Program-made: the position numbers and the translations under genes
NCBI GenBank assembly: GCA_037576195.1
Contig: CM075101.1
Coordinates: forward strand, 53,940,001 to 54,004,000
Direction: 5' to 3'
DNA: 64,000 bases
Source: Phytoseiulus persimilis
Lineage: Eukaryota > Arthropoda > Arachnida > Mesostigmata > Phytoseiidae
Notes under the pieces: generated by a model
Told to the model about the DNA's origin: nothing
What the model saw: only the letters and a program-made list of their open reading frames with translations
Databases searched by the model: none
In this document: positions 21,834-34,551 of the stretch, piece after piece
How positions within the stretch are numbered: position 1 is the stretch's first letter
Layout of the letters: every line of letters starts with the position of its first letter

Positions 21834-24800
21834 GACAGAATGACTTGACCAAGGTGCTCGCTTTAGTACGTTGTTGAAATTGTTTAGTCAAATTGAACCT
21901 AGTATAATTGGTGTGGGCGTCGAATCGGGGAATTCCCGAGAGACCCTGAGAAGAGGACGAAGAGGAACCTGGTCGAACGCGAAACGTCTTCGAGTCCAAT
22001 CGAACCATCGAGCACTACCAACCACACTGGCGTCTCGTTCCCGTTATGGACGCGTCGAAATTGAATCTTGTTGTGGCCACAGCAGCCCTCCAAGGAATAG
22101 GGTACAACTCGGACCGGCTGAGGCAATTATTCGAGAGTAGCTTGGTGCAAACAGCAAAAGCAACGAAAGAAAAGTCTGAACAAGACCACGGTTTCTTCGA
22201 AGGTGAGTTTAGCTCGAGTCGGCCCGTTGCTGGTGCGAACATCAATGTTTTCTTCACGTCGCTCTCAATAGTTGAGAGGTCTAGCCAGGATTCCCCCGCG
22301 TTGGGCGATATTTCCATCAAAGGGAGAAGGGTCGAGGACTGAGCGCGGCCAGCTGAAATGGCGCGCTGCTCCGCGACGTTACCCGAAAACACACTCTCAG
22401 CAAAGCGATGTGGGCAGGTCGCTGCCTTCCCACCTCACGCGGGCAGAGCCTCAAAGAAACGAAGTCGCTGTCCTCCCCTCTCAGATGGATTCTCACATGA
22501 ACTCACCCATCCCCATTCAGCTTTTTCTCTTCTCGACCAACGATTGTGATCTATTCCAGGTCCAGGCCATCTCTCGGTTGATGGCTCCAAGGTTGCTAGG
22601 TTCAACCCAACGTTGAACCTATTCAAGTGCGTGTACTGCGGTGTGACCGGCAACGTTCAGAGATTGGCAGAACACTATCTCGCCTCTCATGTCGATACTT
22701 CATCCCAAATTTTCAAATGTCCCAACTGTCCCTATACGTCAACTTGGGCCAGGTGAGTGGCAGCAGCAGCCGAAGCTGCGAAGCAACTGCAACGTCAAAT
22801 CAACGCTGCATCACAGAAAAGTCTCGAACGTACTCATAAACCATTTCTGCGTTTTCAGATGCGTCCGGATGCATCTGAATAAGCAGCACGGTTTGGCTGA
22901 AATTCCTCCGGAGATCTGGGCATCGGCTCATCCTCTACTCGCGGAAACTACGAAACTGCTGAATGACATGAAAACTTTTGTCAGCCTCCAGTCCGCCCCA
23001 CGAGAATGTGTGGGCTTGGGAAGCGTTGGAGCAGTTCAGCCAGCGCTGGTCAACCAACTCCCCTTGCTCGTAGCACCAAACAAAACCCAATCAAGCAAAT
23101 CTAAAAGCGGCAGCAGTAATAATCCGCCGAGTGCAAACGGAGTTACGGTTAAGAAAAGGTGAGAAGCACAGCCCGCGGTTGGAGCTCCTATCGAAACGCA
23201 AACACTTTCCTCCGACTGCTGGATCCATTTTGCTAGTGTAACGCTGACTGGCTCAGCAGCGCGAGTCTGAGCCTGCTGGAGACGTTGCCCCTACGGAAGA
23301 ATTTAATATCGTCTCCTTGTCTCAGATACACATGCGAACGTTGCGCCTACTCGACTGACAGACGCGATCTCTACAATCGACATGAAAATATTCACAAGGA
23401 AGACAAGCCGTTTCATTGCTACGTCTGCCACAAGTTGTTCAATCGGGCGGATCACGTCAAGAAGCACTTTCTGCGAATTCACAAGGTGATCAGGAGGGGA
23501 GATTCCCGCGTTGCGACTCCTTCACGATTTAGCAAACGTTCGTCTTGATAAACAGAGGCTTTTTTCGCAGGGTCGGCCATATGACGTCGCGTTGATCCGA
23601 CGACAAAATGCGAACCTCGGTGGCAACGCTGCCAACAGCGTCTTGCCTGCTACTGTTCTGTCCTTAGCATCCCAGGAGCCGACGAACACACTCAGCGCGC
23701 CCTTTGCGTTCGCTTTAGCTCAGCAGGCCGCTCAGGCTATTCAGAGTCAGGCTTCACAGCCTTCTGTCGTCGTACCACAACAGCCTCAACCCAACCCAGT
23801 GAATGGTTGGTGTATGCCGTCGCAATCTCGATCTGCAAGATTCTGCCGTGTTCTTCCACACAACTTCGAACAATAACGATTTTTGCATCCGATTTCCAGT
23901 GAGTCTATCGATAGGCGCTCTTGTGGTTCCCTCGGTGGGTGCCAAAGCTGTTGTCCCGATAGGCCCCATCACTCCCGCGAAAGAATCCGTAATGTTGAAT
24001 CCGCTGAGAGAGATATCACCGTCGCCACCAGCAGCCACCCAACCGCCTCTGGTGAAGTCATTTGCGCCTGTTAAACGAAAAGCTGATTCTTCAACGTCGA
24101 CAAGTAAAGTGCTTGTTGAGACGACGGAGTCTCCCGTAGTCTGTCCCGCGACGAACACGTCTTCAGACCAAGTAATGGAACGGCATGTCCGAGTGCCTAA
24201 CACGAAGCTCACGAGCAAACAGAAGCCCGCCACTTTGAAAACTGAGAACGTCCCGGCTCGAGCGAAATCCCCTGGAGAGGCTCTTGCGAGGTAACCCGCT
24301 TTCATTGAAAAATCCTCCTTGGGTCCCTACATAAGATAGGCATCAGAGTATATTTTCCCAGGGTTCTGGAAATCATTCCCGCTGACTCGATCAAAGCCCG
24401 AAACAAGAGAAAGTCAATGGTGTTTGAATTTGTTGCTCATAAGATTCGCTTCTCTCAGGAGTCAGGGAAGCCCTCCCCCAGAAACTCACCTGACTAAATT
24501 GAGACCGAGGCAATTTATTCCGAGTTGCAGATTCAAGAAGAAAGAGAGTGACCCCTCTCCGCAGTCGACTTCAACGAAGCCGCCACCCGTAGGTCTGACA
24601 AAAGAAGATAGTGGCCAAAATGCTATCGATGCTCCGGCTGACAATGCTCGCTTGGGATCGCTGAGCCCGACGGCGCGCGCGAAGCGAGTTTCGTCGTCAA
24701 CGTCGTCCAATTCAACAACCACCCCTCCGAAAAAGAGAGATTCGGTTGTCTTAGACCCGAGCCAAGTGAAGGAATACGCTTGTGAACTCTGCTCCTGGCG

Positions 24801-26382
24801 AGGGGTGGATGGTTGGGGCTTGCGACGTCACTTCAACACGCACCTTAAACCATTCCGATGTCAGTTTTGTGACTACAGGGCTGCCCGCTCCGAACGCTTG
24901 GGTGCGCATGTTCTTCGTGTTCATGGGAAACATCTCTGTGCGAAATGTGATCTCAGTTTCATCGACGCTACAGCTCTTGACAATCACGTCAGAACTGAAC
25001 AGTACGTAGCAGCCACATCTGTAGATTTTTCCTTCTCTATCAATCGTTATCCGTTGAAGCCAAATTCATTCACGAGCTCATTCTCACTTACAGCCGATCA
25101 ACGAACCAATACACACGACCTCGTCCCGCAAGCTCCGCCGGCAGTGCCACGGGAAGTGGTGGAGCTAGCGGATCGGGCGAAAGTCCTTCACCCCTCGACG
25201 ACGATTCAACTGAGACTGCACCCGACTTCGTTGAAAGAGACGAGAGCTTGTTAATGGTGGACGACCGGGATGTCGACGAAGGTGAAACCATTTTCCATTG
25301 TCGCTGGTGCATCCTCAGTTTTGCGGACAAGTTGTCACTCAAGTACCACCTCGAAACGAAGCATTCTGGGGCTCCAGTCGGGAACATAAGTACCGAATCG
25401 AGTGATTTAACTCCCGCATTCCCCTACCAGTGTACGATCTGCGGCTTCAAGTAAGTTCAGATATGAGATGGTTCCTCGAGTCACGAGCGTTTCGTTCCGA
25501 CTCTCCGCATGAGGCCGGGAAGAGACAGTTCCGAACTCAGGCGGTCGTTCCTCCTTGCCAGGTGTTTCACTCAAGGAACCATTATGGACCACATGCGCAT
25601 ACATTCGGGCCAACTCGCACGCTGTCAGGCCAACGATGGCGGTCCGCGTGGCGCTCCATGTGGATTCTCCACACCTTTCGACTCGGAGCTGACTCTACAC
25701 GTCGCCAACTTGCACGGCCAGAGAGGAGTGCATTGCTCACAGTGCTTACACTGTGGTCTGGTCGTCAACAAGGCCGACGAGCTCATGGGCCACATAAGTG
25801 AGCTCCACCATATTAAGCCTCTCGAGTGCACCGTATGCCGTAAGGTACGCTGCGAGTGGCAACCAGTTTGGGTTCGATTTTGGAGCAGGCGTCGGAATCG
25901 TTCATTGACTATACTCGACTGAGAGTATGAACACAAACGCGTTCTCTATTCATTTCCCGCAGGCGTTTCTCGAGTTCTTCCCGGAGTACTACGGTCGCGT
26001 CTGTCCGTCCACAGCACCGGTTTCAGATCAATACACCCATATGCCGCATTTTCTAGCAACCAATCCAAGCGGTTTCTTGGAGAAGCTGCTCACCGATGTC
26101 TACAAAAACCTCACCGAGCAGCGCTCACTAGACGCGAAAACAGCCTCCATCATCTTATCGACCATCCACAAGCTGAAGGAAACGAAAATCACCAGCCTCG
26201 AGGAGCCGAAAAAGCTGAGAAAGCCCAAGAGAATCGAACAACTCAACAGCATCATGCTGAGACGCTCCCGATTCCAATGTTCTCGCTGTTCGAGGAGTAG
26301 AGCTTTCGCCACCTACGGTGCGAAAAAACTCCACGTCCTGTTGAAACATTATGAGCCAAAGAAATGGCTGAATCGATACTGA
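21834..26382 (+). CDS. Multi-C2H2 zinc-finger protein, REST/Charlatan-like (tentative)
   Basis: This is a probable nuclear DNA-binding regulator. Exons: 21834-22202 (start codon at 22046), 22560-22752, 22859-23158, 23326-23485, 23571-23805, 23900-24290, 24459-25001, 25094-25450, 25562-25844, 25963-26382. All phases join, giving 1012 residues. Classical fingers lie at about residues 76-96, 106-127, 220-240, 248-269, 587-607, 613-634, 639-660, 729-750, 773-793, 840-861 and 979-1002. A degenerate finger lies near 800-830 and a CTVC half-finger at 868. Fingers 3 and 4 are joined by KEDKPFH, close to the TGEKP-type linker, and contain CYVCHKLFNRADHVKKHF. Between the fingers are Ala/Gln-rich and Ser/Thr/Pro-rich linkers with KRKAD- and PPKKRD-like basic patches, possible nuclear localisation signals. 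A two-codon upstream frame (ATG ACT TGA) lies in the leader. The distributed finger clusters recall REST/NRSF and insect Charlatan, but orthology is unproven. Confidence 0.85.
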
Positions 26383-29300
26383 CGGCCGAGTGGCCCCTAG
26401 CGTAGGCAAAATTCGCGGTATTTGTCTTGACGATGGCACCGCTAGCCCATTATTACTGAGTTCGACGGTAGAGCCTCGACGGTGGACGAAAAAAACGCCG
26501 AAGAATCTTCATGAGGTATGGCGGCTCGTCGAACTCATAGGAAATTGGTGGACAAAAGGTAGACTCCCCTTCGAAAATGTATCGAATATCCTGCTTCGCG
26601 AGCTGTTGTAGGGTTTTTCGCGGATGGAAGCCGAAATCGTCCATGGTTTCTGAATCAAACCAAAGAAATAAGTTGTTGACCAAGTGTTATTCGACTGGCT
26701 TGGAGTTAGTATTAACAATCCAGAGAATATTGCTTGGTAGCGATGTCGATCTCGACACCTGAAAAGTTTCGCAGTACCAAATAGACATTGTTCAGCGTGA
26801 TGTTTTCCTCACGAGTCGATCCTGTTTCTCAAGGACCGGGGACGCAAGGCTGTCCTACTCTTTGAAATCTTCCTAGCCGCAGACTTTCCCGAGGTAGGAT
26901 TTCCTCGTCAACGCAATGCATCACCTCGAAAGCGTTAGATACCCGAGTAAAAAAAGACTCCAGCGCGATACTTCGCGTTCCCGAAGGGATCATCAAGTTC
27001 ATGGAAACTCTGGAATGGAGACATAGGGTGAGGGATCTTCCAGAGATCCGTCGCTTTCGGGCGTGATCCTGTTTCCAAAGATGAAATCTTCTAGTCGTTC
27101 ATATAAATGTTACTTACTGTTTTTTTCGTCGCACTGAAAGTTGAAAACACGCGTTAACGAATTATCCGATTCACTGGCGTGACCTGCATCCGATCCCACG
27201 ATGCGCTCTGTACTAGTTAAGATTGAAGTTACTGTAACGGCCGGCAAAATATTCATCCATATTACGTTCACGTCTACCGGCATCGCTTGAGCCGCCATCT
27301 ATGTCGTTGGCAGAATTGCTGCCAGCAGGTGTTATGATGACATTGACTCAGACCGATTACAATGCCTTCGGAAGCGATGATGTCACTTACAGAAATGACA
27401 AGAAGTCAATTTCAATTCGAGCATTCCGATTTCCTGTTGATGTTAGTCTTGTTCCCACTTTTGACGCGATTCTCAAGCCCTGCTTCCTCGCATATCAGGC
27501 TCCGCTTCTGATTGGGCGTTATCTGTCTGCGTGGTTATGGTTGAGCTCGCATAATTGATGATGGAGCAGTCGTTAGTTGCGGCGGCAGAAGCAGCAGCCG
27601 CGACATCACCTGAGATACTCATTTCCTCCATCGGTGGGCCTGTGTTGAATTATTCCCAGGGATTGAGTGGTTGTTCCAACAGTTCGTCTTCGCTTCATCC
27701 CTTTAGCCGTTCAGCCCAGCCAGACACATGTACTCTCGTTATTCGAATGAGGAGTTGACCAAAGGTTGAAAACTGCAATCATTCGTTGATAAGTCAACCC
27801 TGTCAATGTGGTTTGTCAGTATCTACTGTAAACTTATCAGATTTACTAAGTCATTGCGGTCATTGTGAACCGGGGATTTCGGTTTGGATTTGGAGGCCGA
27901 ATCCCTGAAACGTCAGGTCGCCCCGGGAGTCCTTTCGGTTTCATGTATAGTTGTGATTTGCGGCGATCCGGCGAGCAAGCTTAGAATCCTCAATGCTCAG
28001 ATTCGGATTCTTGACCTTGCTGCCTACGAGGACGAAATTTTGACGATTTGTCGCCCCTACTTACGGAAGAAGTCTCCTTTGAACTCACAGTCCCTCGACA
28101 ACACATTATTCGTGACCATCGACATGATTTAAGAGGATAGATCAACGAGATCGAGAGCGTTTCTTCCAAGAAGCAGCTCTCGAAACGCCCCGCGATTTCG
28201 TGAGAGAATGAGCACAGCAACTGGCCGGAGAAAACTTTCGGGACATTCTAGTTATCGTCCGTTTTTTTTTCCTTCCACTGCTCCTACTGCAGTGATTGTC
28301 AGACAGTATTCCAATTATCTGTAACATCGTTTTGAACATTTCTTACATGCGCATAATTGTTGTACGTCTCGTGAAAACGGTAACTTGCTGGACGTTTATT
28401 TACTTCGAGATGATAGGAGAAACGGAAGTTTTATATATCAGTTCACTATGCTGTCACCTGAGTCAAATCGAATAGATAAGGAAACTTAATGAACGATGAC
28501 AAACGCTACAACGACACAAAACATCGGAGGTGGTGGCGTGAATAAAAAACCTTGAATAAAAATCAACAGATTCTTCTCATCTAGTCGAAGGCTTGAGACA
28601 CTGCTCATGTAAATGTTGATGGTCTGATACTGGTCATGACTTAGCGCCTACCTTTGACCTATCCATATTCAATACCTGAGTGAGCCTGTCCTGTTGCAAG
28701 AGGCTCGCCCTACCTCATGCAGCCATTTCCAAGCCGATCCGACTAATCGCGTTCAAGTTCTTCGAACGCCAACAAACGATTACATGAACGAACAGATCCC
28801 GATTCTCGTTCACAGATACATAAAGCCAACAACTGTCCAGGAGGAGGGAGACGCTTGTTGGCCCATATCCTTCACCGAGAGCCTCTAAGACATGGCCCAA
28901 TTTCCATACCGACCCAACCTAAGGTTCAGGAGCTCATCGAGGACGAACGAAGAAGCAGATAGTCGAGTCCTTTATGTTACATGAAGTTTCTCGATTTGAA
29001 AGCTGAAAATATAGATGAAATCCCTCTCTGGAAAGAGTGCGGCTTGAGGACGTCAATTGTTCTCTTTTTCAGACAGATCCTCGAGAGTCACTGCGGTATT
29101 GTTGGTGCCCTGGGAACCATCTCGGAAGACGTGAATCCGGCCCGAGAATGGAGCCTGTCACTTCATTCGAGCGACTCCTCAGTGGGTAATAGGATAAACT
29201 ATAGGAGGGAGCTCAGCTCACAGCGCAAAATTCCAGGACACCTCTTGGGCTGCGAATCCAAACCCGCGGAGGGCATTCCAGTACTCATCGGTCTCATCGC

Positions 29301-32300
29301 CGACTTGACGCCCTGTGCGAAGGAAATCCTGAACATGTTGCTACCTCACACTCCTGAAGAGTGTACCATGGTTGGAGCCGTTACTAGACAGACTTTCGCA
29401 CCACAGTCCCCGATATGAAGATATGAACATGTGCACCTCACACATCCCAGCGAACCTTATAGGTTGCTGTGCTAACTGGAGTCCGTCAATTCTGAGCGTT
29501 TTGAAGGTCTTGGAGAAGATGCAAAGAGATTTGTGCAGAGGAGGGATACGAGATGTCGACCACAGAAAACAATGAGACAAATCCCAAACATATCTGGAAT
29601 TCTGCATGTCATGAATATCCTTAGACTTTCAACCGATGGTATGCGTTGTCGAAACCACGCAGTGCGGGGACCGACTCCCATTGAAGGAATGATTAAACAT
29701 GATGTATTCCAATCGTCAGAGTCGCAGTTGTAGCTGGATCACTGACAACAAGATCAGGCGAGCTATCGAAGCTCGAATCACCCACAAATCACATCCCCAT
29801 CCCGAAATTTAAGCGATTTCTCCATCTTGCCCACCTACGAGGCAGTCGGTGAGTTCGTAGTTCACTTTCGCAGAGGAATTGATATCGGGTGGAAGAGGAC
29901 CCAGCTTTTATTATTCCACCCGAACACCACTAGTGAGGAAATGATCGTCCTCAGATGCACGAGAGCCGACCTCGAGTTTTATTAAAATCCGGTGAAACGG
30001 CGTGCTCGATAACTTACAAATGGAGTTTGCTCAAGGTTTATCGGCGATACCTGATATTTACACATCACATCTTCGAGATGGCTTTTCGCATGACGGATGA
30101 CGTCGATATGAGAATCGAATCCCAGCCGGATGGGATCCGATCGACAGGGATGAAAGCTTCCTTCCAAACGTTACTCATTTTCATGTACGTTAACGAACTT
30201 CATCCCAAGATGCGAAGGAACAGATGACAGCTCGAAGTCAGCGATATTTCACAGAGTGTCACGGATGATCACGGGGACTCATTCTGAAACTTCCTGGTTG
30301 TTTTGGGTCTCGGGAGCGACCACTCTCAGTGTTGCGTACACGTGTGCTCTCGAAAGAGGTCGCGATCACGACCACGGGAGGGCTACACGGTTGTTGTTTT
30401 TCACTTCAACGGGAAGCCGAAACTCCCCTTATGGAGCTTGATGCTAGCTGGAGAGGAGTCAGACACTGATGGGGATCCGAGAACCGGGTTCACTATGGGG
30501 CAACAACGTCGGCGTCTTTTCCTGCCTTGTTCTGAACAACCAGGATTCGAACGATTACCTGCCGAGCACGAGGATATGAAGTAGAAAGCCCTACAGAGAG
30601 CATATTCCAACCGCGAAGATGAGACGAAGATGACCACACACCTGCTGAATGAACTCGACGCCGGAACTCGTTTGTTAAAGCCACTCCTTGGTGCGTAGAG
30701 GGGGGCGCAAGCTCCATCTGTATGGCTTTGATTTTCGGTGGAGGAGGTTCGTTATGGGGGAAAATCAGGTTTGCTCATCGTCTGCTTCGGATGAACAACC
30801 GCAACAACCACCACATTCTGAGGGGGACATCTGATGAAGATGAAGATACCGAAACCATTTGGCAGTCACCTTGGTGCTCTGAGGCTCCCTCACCTCCTTC
30901 CACCTGAATAAACGGGCAAACACAGCTTGAAATGCGAGCATTAAAGTCACAGCGCTACTGCCCAGTTAGTGCAGAGGAGAGAGAGAGAGAATCGCCGGAC
31001 TTATTCGGAAGTTAGAAGGGATTTTAATGTCACCTGCATCCGAGGGGGTCTCTTTGCTCTACGGGGCCGCTCCGGACTGCCTCCTCCTGATCTGATGACC
31101 GGACTCACGGCAACGTTCATATCTTTCCGCGGGCCTCCGACGACGCGGTCGCCTCGGTTTCTGCATGACCTGCATTGGAGGGAAGATGGAGAATGGTACA
31201 CAATGTTTTCAGAGCTCGTCCAGCGTCACGAGAGAAGCCGGCGACATGGAGGCTGAGAGTAACCCCATGGAAAGACCCCAAACATAATGTCATGTATTTA
31301 ACTGATTACCTGCTCGGTACACGAGTCTGAATCCTGTTGATTCGCCTCTTCCAGCGCCACACTCAGATCTTGAGAGAACTCCTCCATACCTTGGGAACAC
31401 TCGCGAGGACTCTGTGATCAATAGAATGGGAGACCTCGATTGGACTCGTCGGACTGCTGATCACATGATTTCGACAGGACACGGATCGTTTCAAACTTCC
31501 GAACGAGCAGCGGAGGCACCACCAATACAAGCGTTTCCTGCTCCTGAACTCTATGAGCGCATTCATTCGAGTCGGCTCTTCGCGATTCGGAGCGAAGCTT
31601 TGGGGCTCGCAATCGTGCTCCGTGCTGGGGTCGGTGAGAGAGTAACTCACTATTCGTCAGCGAGAATTGGTTGAAGCCCCAAGACCGGGCAGTCGTTAAA
31701 GCGACTGGGGACAACGAACAACTGAAAATATTCTTGAGACGTCTTGCGAAAACTGCTTTTGTGAAATGAATGTCGCACTGATCATAGCCTCCATCAATTC
31801 CTGGCCCGAGTCGATAACACAATGAGTGGAGAGCGACATCTGCGAAATGGGGGCGTACAACTGAGGATGAAATTTGTTTAAACTTAAGAACGAGAATGGA
31901 AGCTTTCTTCTAGACCGAGGGAGCCGCGGACTCGGCCTGTCTTCTTGAAAACGTATGTTCAGCAGTCGGGGACCCGTTTCGATAGGGGGGGAAGATCACG
32001 AAACTGACTCAGACTCGGAAGCCGTGATGAGGATGATCTATGTTGGGCGCCCGATTCGAATCGAGCCGCTCCTCCTGGCTTCCCGTTTCTGATGTCCGTA
32101 GATAGGCTTTGATGTCATGATTCTCACAGTGCCTCTAGACGTCGAGACTCGAAGGCGGACTTTCTGAGCACTATACAGGTGCTTCCGGGATTGATCTGCT
32201 CATACTTTGCGGAGTCTGAGGAGGTGGTTCCGGGTCGATGTGACTATTCTCTTCAGGCTGTATAGAGGTGATTCGGGTGTCGACGAGAGCCTACAAGACT

Positions 32301-34551
32301 GTTTCCAAGAGTCCACGAGACCGTCTAGGAGTGTCTGCCAGAGCCGAGAGAAACACTGTCTTTGAGACTCTTCGTGACCTCCATCGATTGCGAGCTGTTG
32401 TACTCGAACCACAGGAAGGAGTATCCCTGGAACATATGTGGTTTCAGCTTGAATAACCGATGAATATTCTTAGGGCTCAGTGGAAAATGAACCTGCCGGG
32501 TCCAGCTCTGGTACACTCCTCGAGAATATCTCGCCAGTTTGAGAGAAAATTCCGAAAGTGGAATCCAGCCCTCCAGAAAAGCTTCAGAAACACGCGAAAA
32601 AGCACTCCAGTGTCTGCTCCAGGGAGCTCATACGCGATCCGCGAGAAGGGCTTCTAAAACTTCCGAAGAAACTATTCAACGTCGGTTCGAGAAGCTGGAG
32701 CACGAACCGAAAAGCGAGCGAACACGCACGATTAGTAAAATCCATTTCATATTCATGAAGCTGGAGCAAAACCCGCAGGAAATGTTCTAGAGACAGCCAA
32801 ATGAATTCCTCGATCTGCTACGATATTCCATCATTTTAGTCAAGACTTTGGATCAGTTGCGAGCAAACTACCATACCATACAACATGTACCGATCAGCCG
32901 AATCAGAAGATACTCTCAGAAATTATGCTGATCCTTTGAAGAGGGAGAGAAGTGCCTCCATGGCAGACACTGCAGTCTAACCTCGGTGGTTCGCGAGAGA
33001 GTTTTCGTAGGGAAGCGAGAAATGTGATTTCGTTCTGATTCGACATTTCTTCCCCATCAGAGAGTAGTTTCGCAATACACTCTCTCCGCATCCTTTCCGA
33101 GTTGCTCAATGGGAAATGACATTGGAGGACCCAGAAGAAGTGCGGGGTAATGGGGTGAGGTTCGGTATCTTTCGGCGAGCTCTAACGCGAGCTCTAACGG
33201 AGAATCTCTAGCGCATCTTAGACGGATGAACGTTCTCATTACATCGAGATGAACAGAGAGAGAATCTGGTTGATATATCCCTTATGCTCTTCGTCGCTAC
33301 TATTGGAATCTCTCGTGCATAGCTTCATCGTAGCTCTGAGGAGAGTTGGCCATACTGCTTGTAAGGAGCGGTTACGGTGAGGGAAACCCATCAATTCCCA
33401 AGAGGATGGCATTCAATTCCTCCGAATAAGTTCTCCTGGAGTCACTCCTTTAGAAGGGAACCTGTTGGCGTTCATGATCACTCATAGCGCTGCCGAAATA
33501 TATGCCTTCAGGCTGACGTCGAACCGAATATCCGTGTGAGGTTCGCTACCTTCTACTGAAAGAATGCATGCTTGGAGAGCGTCCCTTAACTATGCTCCTG
33601 ACGCAGATCATGATTCTCTTTCTGGGAAATGATTGAAGTTCCACGGATGCAACGGGGAGAACAATGGAGGATCGGCACTGAGCCATTGCGAAAGCGAAAT
33701 AATCACGATTTGATCGCGCGCAACCCCTGGGAAGAAGATAACAACGGGCAGGACAACTCCTGAAATGACAAACACGGGCCCCGGAAAGCCCATCGTCTGT
33801 GGTTGCCGCCTCGGTCAGCCTCTGCTTGACGGTATGTCTTACGCCTTGAGCCTCTTCTTCAAGTTCGTGCAACAAGTCACCGCATTGCGCGATCAGCAGA
33901 AATCATCATCATCAACATACTCGCCACCTCTGACAGTTGATTCTGTTCCCTGGTTCTTTCAGGGGGACTACATGAGGCATTCTACTGTTCGGTTCTTTCC
34001 AAACTGATCACGTTTCCCATCACAGAGACACCTCCCGTCATCCCAGGGAATCACACATGTTTTTGTGGGAACAACTTCTATGCTAAGCATCGCTATATCG
34101 AGTTCCGGGTTTAAGAGATCTCAGAGCATTCGCCCCAAGCTACGCTCCGAGAGGCTCATCTGGAGCTAGCTGTCGTTTGGTGAACACTGTTGGGATAGCT
34201 CCTCCGTTCGGAGCCTCCAGAAAGCGGCAGCCCCGTATTTTGCTGATAGGACGTGGGTGCGAGCTTTCCAAACGAGCGGAACACCACTCAGATCGGGTCC
34301 GAAGCACTGCGCGACCCTGATCCTGTTTGACTGTGTGAGATCTTCGTCTACACCACCTGCACTGCTTCGTTGGGCATCATGATTCCCTTCCGTGCCGTGA
34401 GCTTGTGCGCGAGGGCATTCTCGGGTTTTGTTCCAAGTTCAAGTTAGAGATCTACAGCAATAATTTCTAAAGAGGCTCAACTCAGATGCCTGTCTCGCCG
34501 ATACAGTCACCTACTTGACCACTGGAAAATGAACCTCCGCAATAAATCGGG
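26383..34551. other. Gene-poor stretch, no recognised family
   Basis: Only open frames of chance-like length occur. Two AATAAA motifs lie at 28541-28546 and 28555-28560, and a short GA run lies near 30977-30991. A minus-strand frame at 27121-27298 starts with ATG (MAAQAMPVDVNVIWMNILPA) and ends at a strong GTAAGT donor, so it could be an exon of an unrecognised gene. I found no transposase, reverse transcriptase or structural RNA. Confidence 0.4.

Noticed and set aside
32160-32780. Suspected degenerate tandem repeat with GAGAAGCT-like words
   Set aside because: The words recur loosely, but no consistent period could be established by eye.
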